From: Planctomycetota bacterium
GTDB taxonomy: Bacteria; Planctomycetota; UBA1135; GCA-002686595
Length of the DNA stretch: 56,771 nt
Assembly: GCA_014237855.1 (NCBI GenBank)
Contig: JABACD010000029.1
Location: 1 to 56,771 of the forward strand
Direction: 5' to 3'
The notes below the pieces were generated by a model. That model was given only the letters and a program-made list of their open reading frames with translations. It searched no databases and had not been told where the DNA came from. Below are positions 8,427 through 17,733 of this stretch, piece by piece (the stretch's first letter is position 1; the number at the start of each line of letters is the position of its first letter). The position numbers and the translations under genes are program-made.

Positions 8427-9500
8427 TCAGATCAGCTCGATGCCCGCCTCTCGCATGACCGCTTCGACACTTTCCTGGGTGGGGTTCTCGATCAAGCCCA
8501 CCTCGGTGACGATTCCGGTTACCAGGTGGGCGGGAGTGATGTCGAAGGCCGGGTTGTAGACCTTGACCCCATCCGGGGCGGTCTGGCGGCCGAACCCTGC
8601 AGTGATCTCCTCGGGGGGGCGCTCCTCGATGGGGATGTCATCGCCGCTGGTGATCTTGCGATCAAAGGTCGACAGGGGAGCGACTGCGTAGAAGGGGACC
8701 CCATGCTCCTTTGCCAGGACGGCGACGCTGTAGGTTCCAATCTTGTTGCAGACATCACCGTTTCGAGCGATGCGGTCTGAACCCACGAACACGGCATCGA
8801 TCTTGCCTTCGAACATCACGCGTCCCGCCATGTTGTCGGTGATCAACGTGACGTCGATACCTGATTGCATGAGCTCCCAGGCGGTCAATCTGGCGCCCTG
8901 GAGGAGCGGGCGAGTCTCGTCCGCGAAGACTGCGATCTTCTTGCCCTGTCGCTGGGCCTCGTAGAAGGGCGAGAGTGCCGTTCCCGTGTTGGCGGTGGCC
9001 AGCGCGCCTGCGTTGCAGTGAGTCAGGTAGGTACCACCCTCACTGATGAGCTTGGCGCCATGACGTCCGAGGGCCTCGCAGGTGTGCTGATCCTCGCTGA
9101 AGATGGAATGGGCCTCATCGAAGAGGGCATCGCGGATTGCGTCCCCGTCCGCGCCCCCGTCCAGCTCACTCTGGGCTCGCTTGACCATTCGGTCGAGCGC
9201 CCAGAAGAGATTGACGGCAGTCGGCCGGGCCTTGGCGAGGGTGTCAGCGACCTCGCGAGTGGTGGCCATCATCTCCAGCCCTGAGAGTCCCTCGAGATCC
9301 TGTACTCCCAGCAACATGCCGTAGGCGGCGGCAACTCCGATGGCGGGAGCGCCTCGTACCGCCAGGCGGTAGATCGCGTCGACCATTCCGGGGACGTCTC
9401 GAACATCGAGTTCCTCGAACCGGGTAGGAAGCATGGTCTGCTCGATCATGCGGACATGGCCGGGGCGGTCCCCGACCCAGACGAGTGTTTCGACAGGCAT
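8427..9500 (-). CDS. mtnA: S-methyl-5-thioribose-1-phosphate isomerase
   Basis: 357 aa, typical for the family. It converts methylthioribose-1-phosphate to methylthioribulose-1-phosphate in methionine salvage. Supporting motifs are RLAVRGAPAIGVAAAYG (about 45-61), THCNAGALATANTG with the catalytic Cys near residue 162, FADETRPLLQGARLTAWEL, and GSDRIARNGDVCNKIGT with the catalytic Asp near 242. The ATG at 9500 begins MPVETLVW and fits the family start, although the frame is open further upstream into purE. It lies 22 bp after purE. The rest of the salvage pathway is not in this window. Confidence 0.95.
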   Translation of the reverse strand: MPVETLVWVGDRPGHVRMIEQTMLPTRFEELDVRDVPGMVDAIYRLAVRGAPAIGVAAAYGMLLGVQDLEGLSGLEMMATTREVADTLAKARPTAVNLFWALDRMVKRAQSELDGGADGDAIRDALFDEAHSIFSEDQHTCEALGRHGAKLISEGGTYLTHCNAGALATANTGTALSPFYEAQRQGKKIAVFADETRPLLQGARLTAWELMQSGIDVTLITDNMAGRVMFEGKIDAVFVGSDRIARNGDVCNKIGTYSVAVLAKEHGVPFYAVAPLSTFDRKITSGDDIPIEERPPEEITAGFGRQTAPDGVKVYNPAFDITPAHLVTGIVTEVGLIENPTQESVEAVMREAGIELI

Positions 9501-9522
9501 TTGACTGAGGGGCTCTGAGGGT

Positions 9523-10017
9523 CTAGCGGGTAGCCGCGCGGACCTTTTCGTCCTTGGCGAGGACCTTGGCGACCATGTCCTCCTTGAACTGGTCCAGCCT
9601 GGCGGCCAGTGCCGGATCGGAGAGGGCCAGAATTCTGGCGGCGCAGAGGGCTGCATTCACCGGACCTCCGCCACCTGCGCCCACCGTGGCCACGGGAATT
9701 CCCCCGGGCATCTGGACGGTGGCTAGCAGTGCGTCGAGCCCACCTAGCGGCGGGTTGTCCATCGGAATGCCGATCACTGGCCTCATCGTGTGGGCCGCGA
9801 CGACGCCAGCCAGGTGGGCGGCTCCGCCTGCGGCACAGATGAAGACGCCGACATCTCCAGCGGAGCCATCCTCGACGAACTTGACCAGTTGCTCTGGAGT
9901 GCGGTGAGCTGAGAGCACCCGCGCCTCGTAGTTGATCTCGAGCTTCCTCAGGTGATCGAGGCAACCCTCGAGACGGGAGAGGTCTGAATCCGACCCCATC
10001 AATACTGCAACCTTCAT
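9523..10017 (-). CDS. purE: N5-carboxyaminoimidazole ribonucleotide mutase
   Basis: 164 aa, full length. It converts N5-CAIR to CAIR in purine synthesis. The nucleotide-binding start [37 protein letters not shown] and PVIGIPM are all in place. The ATG overlaps the stop codon of purC by the 4 bases ATGA, so the two are translationally coupled, and PurC acts on the product of PurE plus aspartate. No purK is adjacent; if PurE is of the class I type, PurK must be elsewhere. Confidence 0.96.
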   Translation of the reverse strand: MKVAVLMGSDSDLSRLEGCLDHLRKLEINYEARVLSAHRTPEQLVKFVEDGSAGDVGVFICAAGGAAHLAGVVAAHTMRPVIGIPMDNPPLGGLDALLATVQMPGGIPVATVGAGGGGPVNAALCAARILALSDPALAARLDQFKEDMVAKVLAKDEKVRAATR

Positions 10018-10931
10018 GCGGGTACTCCTTCTGGCTTGCGACCACAGATCAGCTCACAGACTTCGAGGTAGCGGGCGCCCACCCGTTCCAGGATGGCTGG
10101 GTCCAGGTCCGGGGCGGGGTAATCCTTGTTCCAGTCGAGTGTCTCGAGGTAGTCGCGCAGGATCTGCTTGTCGAAGCTCGGCGGGGAGATGCCGACCTCG
10201 TACTCATCTGCGGGCCAGAAACGTGACGAATCAGGCGTGAGAGCCTCGTCGATCAGAACCAGCTGGCCGTTCAGCAGGCCGAACTCGAACTTGGTATCTG
10301 CGAGCAGGATGCCGAGCTCCGCGAGGCATCTGGTGCCATGATCAAAGAGTGCCAGAGAGGCACGCTCGGCAGTCTCGAAGACCTCCTTGCCGACGATTTC
10401 CGCAGCCTCTTCCGGGCTGATGGGCTTGTCGTGGATTTCGTCTTTCGTGCTGGGGGTGAGGATTGCCTTCGGGAGCTTCTCCGCCTGCCTCAGTCCAGCC
10501 GGCTGGGGGATCTCGGAGATCGTCTGCTTGGCCTGATATTCCTTCCAACCGGACCCGACGACGTAGCCTCGGACGACCCACTCGACCTCCGTCGGCTCAC
10601 AGCGATTGACGATCATGATGCGCCCCTCGAGTTTCCGGCGCCACTCTTCGTCGAGGCCAGGTACGTCATCGATGGAGGTTGAGAGCAGGTGATTGGCGAT
10701 GATCTCGCCGGTGTTTGCGAACCACCAGGCCGAGATCGCGGTGAGCACTCGTCCCTTGTGGGGGATACCCTCGTTCATCACGACATCGAAGGCTGATACG
10801 CGGTCGGTGGTGACGAATAGCAGGCGTTCTGCATCCAATTCGTAGATGTCACGAACCTTGCCACTGGCGAGGCGCTTGAGGCCGGGCGGAGCGTCGTCAC
10901 GGCCAAGGTAGACTGTATCTTGAGTCATCAT
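10014..10931 (-). CDS. purC: Phosphoribosylaminoimidazole-succinocarboxamide synthase
   Basis: 305 aa, the longer (about 300-residue) form of SAICAR synthase rather than the 235-residue E. coli form. Motifs are GKVRDIYEL near the N-terminus, TTDRVSAFDVVMNEGIPHKG, and IMIVNRCEPTEVEWVVRGYVVGS in two pieces, plus DTKFEFG and LTPDSSRFW. Two adjacent in-frame ATGs (10931, 10928) could serve as start. It is the first gene of the leftward purC-purE-mtnA run and is divergent from aroA across about 257 bp. Confidence 0.96.
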   Translation of the reverse strand: MMTQDTVYLGRDDAPPGLKRLASGKVRDIYELDAERLLFVTTDRVSAFDVVMNEGIPHKGRVLTAISAWWFANTGEIIANHLLSTSIDDVPGLDEEWRRKLEGRIMIVNRCEPTEVEWVVRGYVVGSGWKEYQAKQTISEIPQPAGLRQAEKLPKAILTPSTKDEIHDKPISPEEAAEIVGKEVFETAERASLALFDHGTRCLAELGILLADTKFEFGLLNGQLVLIDEALTPDSSRFWPADEYEVGISPPSFDKQILRDYLETLDWNKDYPAPDLDPAILERVGARYLEVCELICGRKPEGVPA

Positions 10932-11175
10932 GGGGCTGGCTGGGGCGGATCCTGGATTGATTCTCGCATGCGCTGGGCTGCGCAATCGGACAGAGTGCAG
11001 GCGGGAGTATGGCAGGCCGCTCGCCGGTGGACAATCGGCACCCTGCGGGGAACTTTGCGAAGTCAGCTGTCCCCGGGGGGGGCTGGAGAGCTGGCTCCAG
11101 AATCGCCATGGCTTACGACGACCCGACAACTTCCAGGAGGAGCCCGAATGGACCTGGATCCGGTCGTGAGTCCGC

Positions 11176-11181
11176 TACACT
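11176..11181 (+). promoter_or_regulatory. Putative -10 element (TACACT) of a leaderless promoter
   Basis: TANNNT hexamer with 7 nt between it and the aroA ATG at 11189. No -35 match was seen at the standard spacing. Confidence 0.4.
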
Positions 11182-11188
11182 CCAGCTC

Positions 11189-12553
11189 ATGGGTGAAGGG
11201 CGAGATCAGGGCGGGGTGCCGTCATCTTCAATAGCGGAGCCCCGGGGCCTGTGCCCGGATCTGCGGATTCAAGGGGTCCTCCAGCCCCCTGGGTCCAAGT
11301 CCCTGGCGATCCGGGCCCTGCTGGCTGCCGCTCTCTCTGAGGGGCAGACCAGGATCACCGCGGTCCCCGCTGGAGAGGACGTGGCCGCCTGTCTGGGGCT
11401 GTTGCGGTCGGCCGGGGTTGAGATCCTCTGCCGTTCGAGCACCGAGGTCACTGTCCTGGGCCGCTCTCCTGCCAGCGGGGCTCTCCTGGAGCCCGGCGAG
11501 AAGCTGGAGTGCGGCGAGTCTGGCACCCTGGCTCGCCTGATCACCGCGATCATGGCCTACTGCGGATCGGCCTCGGCTGCCCATGAGATTCATGTCAGCG
11601 GGACCTTGAGACGTCGCTTCAGCGAGCCGTTGTTCGAGGCGCTCGCCAGCACCGGGGTCGAGCTCGTCAGGGCGAGTGAGGAGGGGTCCTGGCCGGTCGT
11701 GCTTCGTGCTGTCCAGGCCCCTGAGACGCTGCTGCTGCAGGCCCCGACCTCGAGCCAGGAACTCTCGGGCCTGCTCATTGCGCTGGCAGCCCACCTGGCC
11801 ACGGAGCGCGGTCGTTCCGTTCTCGTGATGGGGGGGCTGCCGAGCGAGCCCTACGTCGAGATGACCGCAGGTGTGCTGGGCTGGTTCGGTGCTGAAGTTA
11901 CGCATCAAGGTGCCGAATGGCGGGTTGCTGGACCTCTCGTGGCGCCCTCCGGGCCGCTCGAGATCGAGACCGATGCCTCTGCAGCTGCGGTAGCACTCGC
12001 TGCTGCGTGCCTGAGCGGAGGTGAGGTCCGTGTGCCGGGTTTTCAAGAGCGGTCCCTGCAGGGGGATCTGGCCATCGTCGAGCACCTGCGTGCCTTCGGC
12101 TGCCAGGTAGAGCGGCAGGGCGCAGAGCTGGTGGCCCGGGGGGCGCCGAGCCAACCGGCCTCGCTGGATCTGGCGGACTGCCCCGATCTGGCTCCGGTAC
12201 TTGCAGCCGTGGGGGGTGCCCACGCTCTGAGCGGAGGGCAGGGAGTCACCCGTCTCGGCGGCCTGGGGACCCTCAACGCGAAGGAGAGCCCCAGAGTCGA
12301 GGTCCTGGCGACAGGCTTGCGGGCCCTTGGACTCCAGGTCCACGCCACCGACGAGGTCCTCGAGATCGAGGGGCCTGGACAGGTGGGTGGGGCTGCACAG
12401 GATCTGGTCCTCGATCCACGAGGAGATCACAGGATGGCCTTTACCTTCTCTCTGCTCGGGCTGGTACGCCCCGGGCTCTCGGTCTCCGATCCCGATTGCG
12501 TGGCGAAGTCCTGGCCGGGCTTCTGGCAGGACCTCGAGGATGCGGGGTCCTGA
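11189..12553 (+). CDS. aroA: 3-phosphoshikimate 1-carboxyvinyltransferase (EPSP synthase)
   Basis: 454 aa. It transfers the enolpyruvyl group of PEP to shikimate-3-phosphate in aromatic amino-acid synthesis. The N-terminal PGSKSLAIRALLAAALSEG, the central two-domain repeat, DHRMAFTFSLLGL and the C-terminal DCVAKSWPGFW identify it. Two conserved boxes deviate: the usual G-N-[AS]-G-T is GESGT, and the usual K-E-[ST]-D-R is KESPR, so it is a divergent EPSP synthase that may differ in PEP or inhibitor binding. The ATG at 11189 is chosen because a -10 hexamer lies 7 nt before it; the frame is open upstream to 11009 without family-like sequence. Confidence 0.9.
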   Translation: MGEGRDQGGVPSSSIAEPRGLCPDLRIQGVLQPPGSKSLAIRALLAAALSEGQTRITAVPAGEDVAACLGLLRSAGVEILCRSSTEVTVLGRSPASGALLEPGEKLECGESGTLARLITAIMAYCGSASAAHEIHVSGTLRRRFSEPLFEALASTGVELVRASEEGSWPVVLRAVQAPETLLLQAPTSSQELSGLLIALAAHLATERGRSVLVMGGLPSEPYVEMTAGVLGWFGAEVTHQGAEWRVAGPLVAPSGPLEIETDASAAAVALAAACLSGGEVRVPGFQERSLQGDLAIVEHLRAFGCQVERQGAELVARGAPSQPASLDLADCPDLAPVLAAVGGAHALSGGQGVTRLGGLGTLNAKESPRVEVLATGLRALGLQVHATDEVLEIEGPGQVGGAAQDLVLDPRGDHRMAFTFSLLGLVRPGLSVSDPDCVAKSWPGFWQDLEDAGS

Positions 12554-12607
12554 GGGCCTGAGCACACCGACTGTCCGGGACCTCCTCCCCATTCCCCCTT
12601 GGTGCGC

Positions 12608-12613
12608 TATCCT
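12608..12613 (+). promoter_or_regulatory. Putative -10 element (TATCCT) of a leaderless promoter
   Basis: TATCCT with 9 nt before the galE ATG at 12623. The context CTATCCT followed by an ACCATG start is almost the same as that before the TolC-like gene (32854). It would be an internal promoter in the aroA-galE run. Confidence 0.4.
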
Positions 12614-12622
12614 TTCCCGACC

Positions 12623-13627
12623 ATGAGTACAGATCACAATGCGAGACCGGTGCTGGTCGCCGGCGGAGCCGGATACATTGGCAGCCACACGGTCCGTGCG
12701 CTGGAAGAACGCGGTGTGCCGGTGGTGGTGCTGGACGACCTCTCGGCAGGACACCGGGAAGCTCTGCGCGCCCCACTCGAAGTCTGTGGGCTGGGTGACC
12801 CGGCGGGTCTGGAGCGTGTCTTCAAGAAGCACAATCCGCGCTCGGTGATCCACTTCGCTGCGAAGTGCTACGTGGGCGAGTCGGTTGAGGATCCAGCCAA
12901 GTACTACGAGCACAACGTGCTGTACACGTGGAACCTCCTCCAGCAGATGCGCGCCTCCGACTGCAAGAACATCGTCTTCTCCAGCAGCTGCGCGACCTAT
13001 GGGAATCCAGTGGAGATGCCCATGACCGATGGTCATCCCCAGAAGCCTATTTCGCCCTACGGAAAGACCAAGCTCCACATGGAGCACATGATCGAGGACT
13101 TCGCTCATGCCTATGGCCTGCACTACGCTGCCTTGCGCTACTTCAATGCTGCTGGTGCCTCGCAGCGTGGTGACCTGGGCGAGCATCATGATCCAGAGAC
13201 GCACCTGATCCCGCTTGTTCTTCAGGTTGCACTCGGACAGCGCGAGAGCATCAAGATCTTCGGTGATGACTATCCGACCCCTGACGGCACCTGCATTCGT
13301 GACTACATCCACGTGGAGGACCTGGCCGCAGCTCACCTCGCTGCCCTCGAGAAGCTCGAGGCTGGCAAGGACAGGATCGCCTGCAACCTCGGGACTGGCT
13401 CTGGCTTCTCTGTCCGTGAGGTGATCGAGACTGCGCGGGAGGTTACCGGTCACTCGATCCCGGCGGTTGTCGATGCACGTCGACCGGGCGATCCGCCGGA
13501 GCTGGTCAGTGGGGGAACTCTCGCTGGGGAGCTGCTGGGCTGGAAGCCCGAGCGGCCCGATCTCCGCGACATAGTTGCCGATGCCTGGAGATTCCTCGAG
13601 GCCCATCCGAACGGCTACGGGAGCTGA
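12623..13627 (+). CDS. galE: UDP-glucose 4-epimerase
   Basis: 334 aa. Short-chain dehydrogenase fold that interconverts UDP-glucose and UDP-galactose with bound NAD. The Rossmann motif GGAGYIGSH is at residues 13-21, the catalytic triad elements are in SSSCATYG (about 120-127) and SPYGKTK with Tyr146/Lys150, and RYFNAAGA and IRDYIHVEDLA are typical GalE blocks. It starts 69 bp after aroA and is followed 25 bp later by the MBL gene. It probably supplies galactose units for surface polysaccharide; nothing else here fixes the role. Confidence 0.95.
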   Translation: MSTDHNARPVLVAGGAGYIGSHTVRALEERGVPVVVLDDLSAGHREALRAPLEVCGLGDPAGLERVFKKHNPRSVIHFAAKCYVGESVEDPAKYYEHNVLYTWNLLQQMRASDCKNIVFSSSCATYGNPVEMPMTDGHPQKPISPYGKTKLHMEHMIEDFAHAYGLHYAALRYFNAAGASQRGDLGEHHDPETHLIPLVLQVALGQRESIKIFGDDYPTPDGTCIRDYIHVEDLAAAHLAALEKLEAGKDRIACNLGTGSGFSVREVIETAREVTGHSIPAVVDARRPGDPPELVSGGTLAGELLGWKPERPDLRDIVADAWRFLEAHPNGYGS

Positions 13628-13652
13628 CTTCGCGGAGACCAGACGAGCAATC

Positions 13653-14465
13653 GTGGCAAAGTCAGAAGACACCTGGATCGTGCTCGGAGCGGGCTCAATT
13701 CTCCAGCAACCGGGGCACGGCTGCGCCGGCTACGCCTTGCAGGAGGGAGAAGGCGGTGACCTGACCCTGTTTGACTGCGGACCCGGGACCCTGCGATCAC
13801 TGGTGAACTCCGGCCTGCAGCTGGAGCAGGTGAAACGGGTCGTGATCACGCACTTCCATCTCGATCATGTCCTGGATCTATTCGCCCTCGCCTATGCCCG
13901 GCGCAATCCCGGCTTCGTTGCCAGGGACCTGGATCTTGTCGGGCCCTCCGGGTTGCAGAGCTTCGTCGAGCGAGCGGGTAAGGCGCTGGGTGGAGTGGAG
14001 CGTGGGTTCAACGGGGTTCGCTACCTCGAGGTGGATCCGGGCGAGCGGATCGCCTCAAAGAGTCTCCCGGAGTATCGCCTGAGCACGGTGGACACTCATC
14101 ACAGCAAGATCAGTCTCGCCTGGCGTGTGGACCTTCCCTCGGGGGGGTCGGTGTGCTACAGCGGTGACAGTGGGGAAGAGCGCGGCGTGGCGGAACTGGC
14201 CAAGGGCGTGGGGATCTTCTGTTGCGAGTGTTCCTTTCCTGAGGAGGTTGCGCAGCCCAATCACCTGAGCCCGGCTGGTGCCGGTAGGATGGCGACCCAT
14301 GCTGGTTGCGACCTGCTCCTCCTGACGCACTTCTACCCTTCCATGGACCCGCAACGTGCCGGCCGAGAGGCAGCAGAGCACTTCGACGGCCGGATCGAAC
14401 TGGCCCGAGATGGAAGCCGTCATCTATTCCCTGTACAAGAGCCAGCCGAGGGGTTGACCAATTGA
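13653..14465 (+). CDS. MBL-fold metal hydrolase, RNase Z-like
   Basis: 270 aa from a GTG at 13653 (VAKSEDTW). This start avoids overlap with galE; the frame is open further upstream. The zinc-binding motif H-x-H-x-D-H is present as His67, His69, Asp71, His72 (THFHLDHV), and the later ligand regions are VDTHHSKISL, CYSGDSGE and LLLTHFYPSM. The overall pattern is that of RNase Z/arylsulfatase-like MBL hydrolases of the ElaC branch, but the RNase Z exosite arm is not obvious, so the substrate is unknown. It is coupled to the next gene by a TTGA overlap. Confidence 0.8.
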   Translation: MAKSEDTWIVLGAGSILQQPGHGCAGYALQEGEGGDLTLFDCGPGTLRSLVNSGLQLEQVKRVVITHFHLDHVLDLFALAYARRNPGFVARDLDLVGPSGLQSFVERAGKALGGVERGFNGVRYLEVDPGERIASKSLPEYRLSTVDTHHSKISLAWRVDLPSGGSVCYSGDSGEERGVAELAKGVGIFCCECSFPEEVAQPNHLSPAGAGRMATHAGCDLLLLTHFYPSMDPQRAGREAAEHFDGRIELARDGSRHLFPVQEPAEGLTN

Positions 14466-16111
14466 ATCAAGAGCAGACCGGTACTGGAGGGATCACTCTC
14501 CCCTTCTTCCTGGCACTTGGCGGGATCGTGATTGCCTCACTCCTGTCAGCCGCCGTCCAGCCGACCCGCGGGGATCTCAAGGGGCCAGGCTTCCCAGCGA
14601 TCACCGAGAAGGGCATCAGTGCCCATCTCGCAACGCTCGCTCATCCCGGCATGGAAGGGCGCGACACACCCAGCGAGGGTCAGGCGAGGGCCGCCAGGTA
14701 CCTGGTGGGGCTCTATCGTGAGTACGGTCTGGTGCCGGCCGCCGACAGCCTCGAGGTCATGGGGGACCACGGGGAGGACGGGCCCGAGCACGACAGCAAG
14801 GAGGGCAGCTTCTACCGGCCCTTCATGCGTGAGGTGAATGCGCCGGACCCGGACAACAGCCTGCTCTCGGTGAGCGGAAAGGAAGAGATCACCTTCGAGT
14901 ACGGGAAGGACTTCGTGCCAATTCACCGGGCAAGCGGTGGCTGCAAGGCGGACCTGGTTTTTGGTGGCTTCGGGATCGACAGTAGCAGCGACAAGTACAA
15001 CGACTTCAAATCGGTCAAGGTGCGGGGAAAGGTCGTGCTGTTCTTCGAGGGTGAACCGAGGCACAAGAAGAAGTTCAAGGGCGAGGAGGTCACCAGCAGC
15101 GCTTCCCTATGGGGAAAGCTGAACCACCTCAACAAGGAAGGAGCGGCCGGAGCTCTGGTCGTTCGTCGTGCCCCCCTGGGTGCGGAGGAGGACACGGAGA
15201 ACCTACTCGACTATCGCTACAGCCATGCCCGCTGGAATGATGAGAAGGGTCGCAGGGGCCCCCGACAGCCCTCCAAGTCGCTCCCCAGCTTGGAGATCTC
15301 GATGGAGTGTGCGAGTCGCATCCTGGGCACGGATGCGTCCAAGCTGGCGGCCGGCATGGACAGGAGTGCACGGCCCAAGAAGGTCAAGACCAAGGGCATC
15401 GTCGTTCAGCTCGATTCTCACACCTCGCGACGAGAGATTCGTCACGACAACATCCTGGGGGTGCTTCCGGGCACAGACGCTGACCTGGCTGACGAGTATG
15501 TCCTGCTTGGGGCGCACTACGACCACATCGGGGTCGGCCCAGCCGGTCGCGTGGGCTGTGGAGCGAACGACAATGGCTCGGGAGTCTCGGCATTCCTGGC
15601 GGTGGCTGAAGCACTAGCCCAGGCTCCTCCGCGCCGTTCGGTGATCTTCGCCAGCTTCTGTGGCGAGGAGGACGGCCTGGTGGGTGCTTACGAGATCACC
15701 AAGCGGCTGCCGGTGGAGCTGAGCAAGATCGTCTGCATGGTGAACCTCGATCAAATCGGGTTCGGAGAGGATGACGAGACGTCGGTCCTTGGTATCAATC
15801 GCAACCCGAAGCTACAGAAGGTCCTGGACCGGGCCAAACGCCTGGAGAAGACGGGACTTCGGAAGGTGATCACGGGAAAGGGTGAGGAGCTCTGGACCCG
15901 CTCGGATCACTACGCCTTTCATGGCCTGGGGCTGCCCGTCATGTTCTTCTTCGAGGGCTTGCCCATCTCCGACAACAAGGATTACCACACCTGGCGTGAT
16001 ACGGTGGACCGCGTCAACATCCCGAAGGTCACCAACACGGCCCGCATGGTCTACAACACGATATGGATTCTGGCGAACGACGACGGCAGACCGCCCGAAC
16101 CGCGCGACTAG
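14462..16111 (+). CDS. M28-family zinc peptidase with PA-domain insert, membrane-anchored
   Basis: 549 aa from a TTG at 14462, which overlaps the previous stop (TTGA) and has AGGGG 8 nt upstream. Residues about 11-31 are a single hydrophobic helix (N-terminal anchor or signal). A protease-associated type insert spans about 140-250 (VRGKVVLFFEGEP, AAGALVVRRAP). The M28 core carries all metal ligands: His352 (AHYDHIG), Asp370 (GANDNGSG), Glu402/Glu403 (CGEEDG), Asp430 (NLDQIG) and His509 (DYHTWRDT). It is probably an aminopeptidase or carboxypeptidase acting outside the cytoplasm. It is followed by a PBP4-type gene that overlaps it by 49 bp. Confidence 0.9.
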   Translation: MNQEQTGTGGITLPFFLALGGIVIASLLSAAVQPTRGDLKGPGFPAITEKGISAHLATLAHPGMEGRDTPSEGQARAARYLVGLYREYGLVPAADSLEVMGDHGEDGPEHDSKEGSFYRPFMREVNAPDPDNSLLSVSGKEEITFEYGKDFVPIHRASGGCKADLVFGGFGIDSSSDKYNDFKSVKVRGKVVLFFEGEPRHKKKFKGEEVTSSASLWGKLNHLNKEGAAGALVVRRAPLGAEEDTENLLDYRYSHARWNDEKGRRGPRQPSKSLPSLEISMECASRILGTDASKLAAGMDRSARPKKVKTKGIVVQLDSHTSRREIRHDNILGVLPGTDADLADEYVLLGAHYDHIGVGPAGRVGCGANDNGSGVSAFLAVAEALAQAPPRRSVIFASFCGEEDGLVGAYEITKRLPVELSKIVCMVNLDQIGFGEDDETSVLGINRNPKLQKVLDRAKRLEKTGLRKVITGKGEELWTRSDHYAFHGLGLPVMFFFEGLPISDNKDYHTWRDTVDRVNIPKVTNTARMVYNTIWILANDDGRPPEPRD

Positions 16112-17733
16112 GCTTCTTGGTCATCGCCAACGTTGCGGCTGCCCTGTTGCTGATTCGGTCCCTGACCGGAGGCAGCGGGGAGGTCGGAGGTGCTCCGCCC
16201 GAGGAGTCTGCCATGGAGGCGCCCTCCGAGCTGCTGGTGATCGAGGAGGTGGCTGAGCCCAGGAGGGCGCTGACCCTGCCGCGTCTGGTCGTGACTCCCG
16301 ACGCGGAGCTCGCGAGGCGACTGGAGCGGCACATCGCCGCAGCCGTGGAAGACGCGCGGCGTCGCAGCCAGGGCAAGGTCTCGGCGGCCAACTCGGTCAT
16401 CGCTGTGCACGTCTTCGATCCTGTCGGCGGTGGTGCCCTGGTGTCCAGGCAGGCGGGCTTGGGACTGAAGCCCGCATCGAACATGAAGCTCGTCACCAGC
16501 GCTGCCGCCCTGGTCACCCTGGGCCCCGATTGGAACTTCGAGACACGCTTTCACTCGACAGCCCCGATCCAGGGAGGGGTACTGCGTGGTGATCTGGTCG
16601 TCCGCGCTGGGGGGGACCCGCTGTTCGACATCGATGCAGATGGCGCAGTGGCGCACCTCTTCGATCCCGTGGTGAGTGCCCTTCGCTCGCGAGGGATTCG
16701 TGCAGTGGAGGGGGCGCTCGTACTCGATCAGGGCAGCTACCAGGAGCCTGGCCCCGGCCCCGGGTGGCCCGGGGCTAGCCAGCACTGGCAGGAGCACTGC
16801 GCCCTGTCCGGGGGCTTCAGTGCCAACGCGGGCTGTCTGACAGCGGTCGTCGAGTCGACCACAGCAGGCGAGTCTGCACGCTCCGAGGTCCGCCCTCTAC
16901 ACAATGGACTCCAGCGAGTTGGAACTGTCAGGACCATGGGGGCCAGGTCGCGCCTGAACATCAACGTGGGCGCAAGTGGAGGGCAGGCGACACTGCGGGG
17001 TGAGATGCCATCGAGCGTTCCCCTCTGGACCAGCCGCTTCTCCCATCCCGACCCCATCGAGCTCTTCGGGACGACCCTGGAGGCTGCCCTGGCTAATGGC
17101 GGAATCGAGTTGCGTGGTGGCAGACGACGCGAGCGCGATCTCCCTCAGGGCGAGACCCTGGCCACCCTGCGAACACCGCTTGAGACGGTGCTGACCCCGA
17201 TCAACCGTGACTCCAACAATGCCGTGGCAGATCAGCTCTTCCTGGCACTGGGGGATGCTCTCGGCCAGGGCGGAACGAGGGCGGGCGGCGCCAGGGCTGT
17301 CGGCCAGGCGCTCGAGATCCTCGGGGTCAGCGCCAAGGGGCTGGTGCAGGTGGACGGCTCGGGGCTCTCCCGTGATGACCGGATCACCGCAGAGCAGCTC
17401 TCGAGTCTTCTGGCGGGTGTCCTCCAGCTGGACCCGTCCCTGCGCGATCCCTTCATCCATTCGCTGGCTGTGGCCGGCCGCAGCGGTTCACTACAGTCGC
17501 GCATGAAGGCCGAGCCCACGGTCGGAAGGGTCTTTGCGAAGACGGGTTGGATCGAGGGGAGCGGCTCGCTCTCCGGCTATGTTGAGACGCTGGCAGGAGA
17601 GGTGCTTTGCTTCTCGATCCTGGTCGACTACCCCAAGGTCTCAGGCCTCAACAGGTACTGCTGGAAACCCATGCAGGACGAGATCTGTGCCGAACTCGTG
17701 AGCTGGGAGAGGAGCGGAGGGCGCGTTCGATGA
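16063..17733 (+). CDS. dacB: D-alanyl-D-alanine carboxypeptidase/endopeptidase, S13 (PBP4) family
   Basis: 556 aa. The three active-site motifs of penicillin-binding serine peptidases are present: S-x-x-K as Ser139-N-M-Lys142, S-x-N as Ser384-N-N386, and K-T-G at 493-495. The long domain insert between the first and second motifs is typical of PBP4. Residues about 17-35 form a hydrophobic anchor or signal. It trims or cleaves peptide cross-links of peptidoglycan, which shows this organism makes a peptidoglycan wall or keeps its enzymes. The ATG at 16063 gives an unusual 49-bp overlap with the M28 gene; a later TTG near 16119 would remove it but would cut the anchor. Confidence 0.9.
   Translation: MDSGERRRQTARTARLGFLVIANVAAALLLIRSLTGGSGEVGGAPPEESAMEAPSELLVIEEVAEPRRALTLPRLVVTPDAELARRLERHIAAAVEDARRRSQGKVSAANSVIAVHVFDPVGGGALVSRQAGLGLKPASNMKLVTSAAALVTLGPDWNFETRFHSTAPIQGGVLRGDLVVRAGGDPLFDIDADGAVAHLFDPVVSALRSRGIRAVEGALVLDQGSYQEPGPGPGWPGASQHWQEHCALSGGFSANAGCLTAVVESTTAGESARSEVRPLHNGLQRVGTVRTMGARSRLNINVGASGGQATLRGEMPSSVPLWTSRFSHPDPIELFGTTLEAALANGGIELRGGRRRERDLPQGETLATLRTPLETVLTPINRDSNNAVADQLFLALGDALGQGGTRAGGARAVGQALEILGVSAKGLVQVDGSGLSRDDRITAEQLSSLLAGVLQLDPSLRDPFIHSLAVAGRSGSLQSRMKAEPTVGRVFAKTGWIEGSGSLSGYVETLAGEVLCFSILVDYPKVSGLNRYCWKPMQDEICAELVSWERSGGRVR

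Noticed and set aside
11228..13672. 814-codon open frame on the - strand
   Set aside because: It lies antisense to aroA and galE, both clear genes; no motifs or protein-like composition, an effect of high GC.
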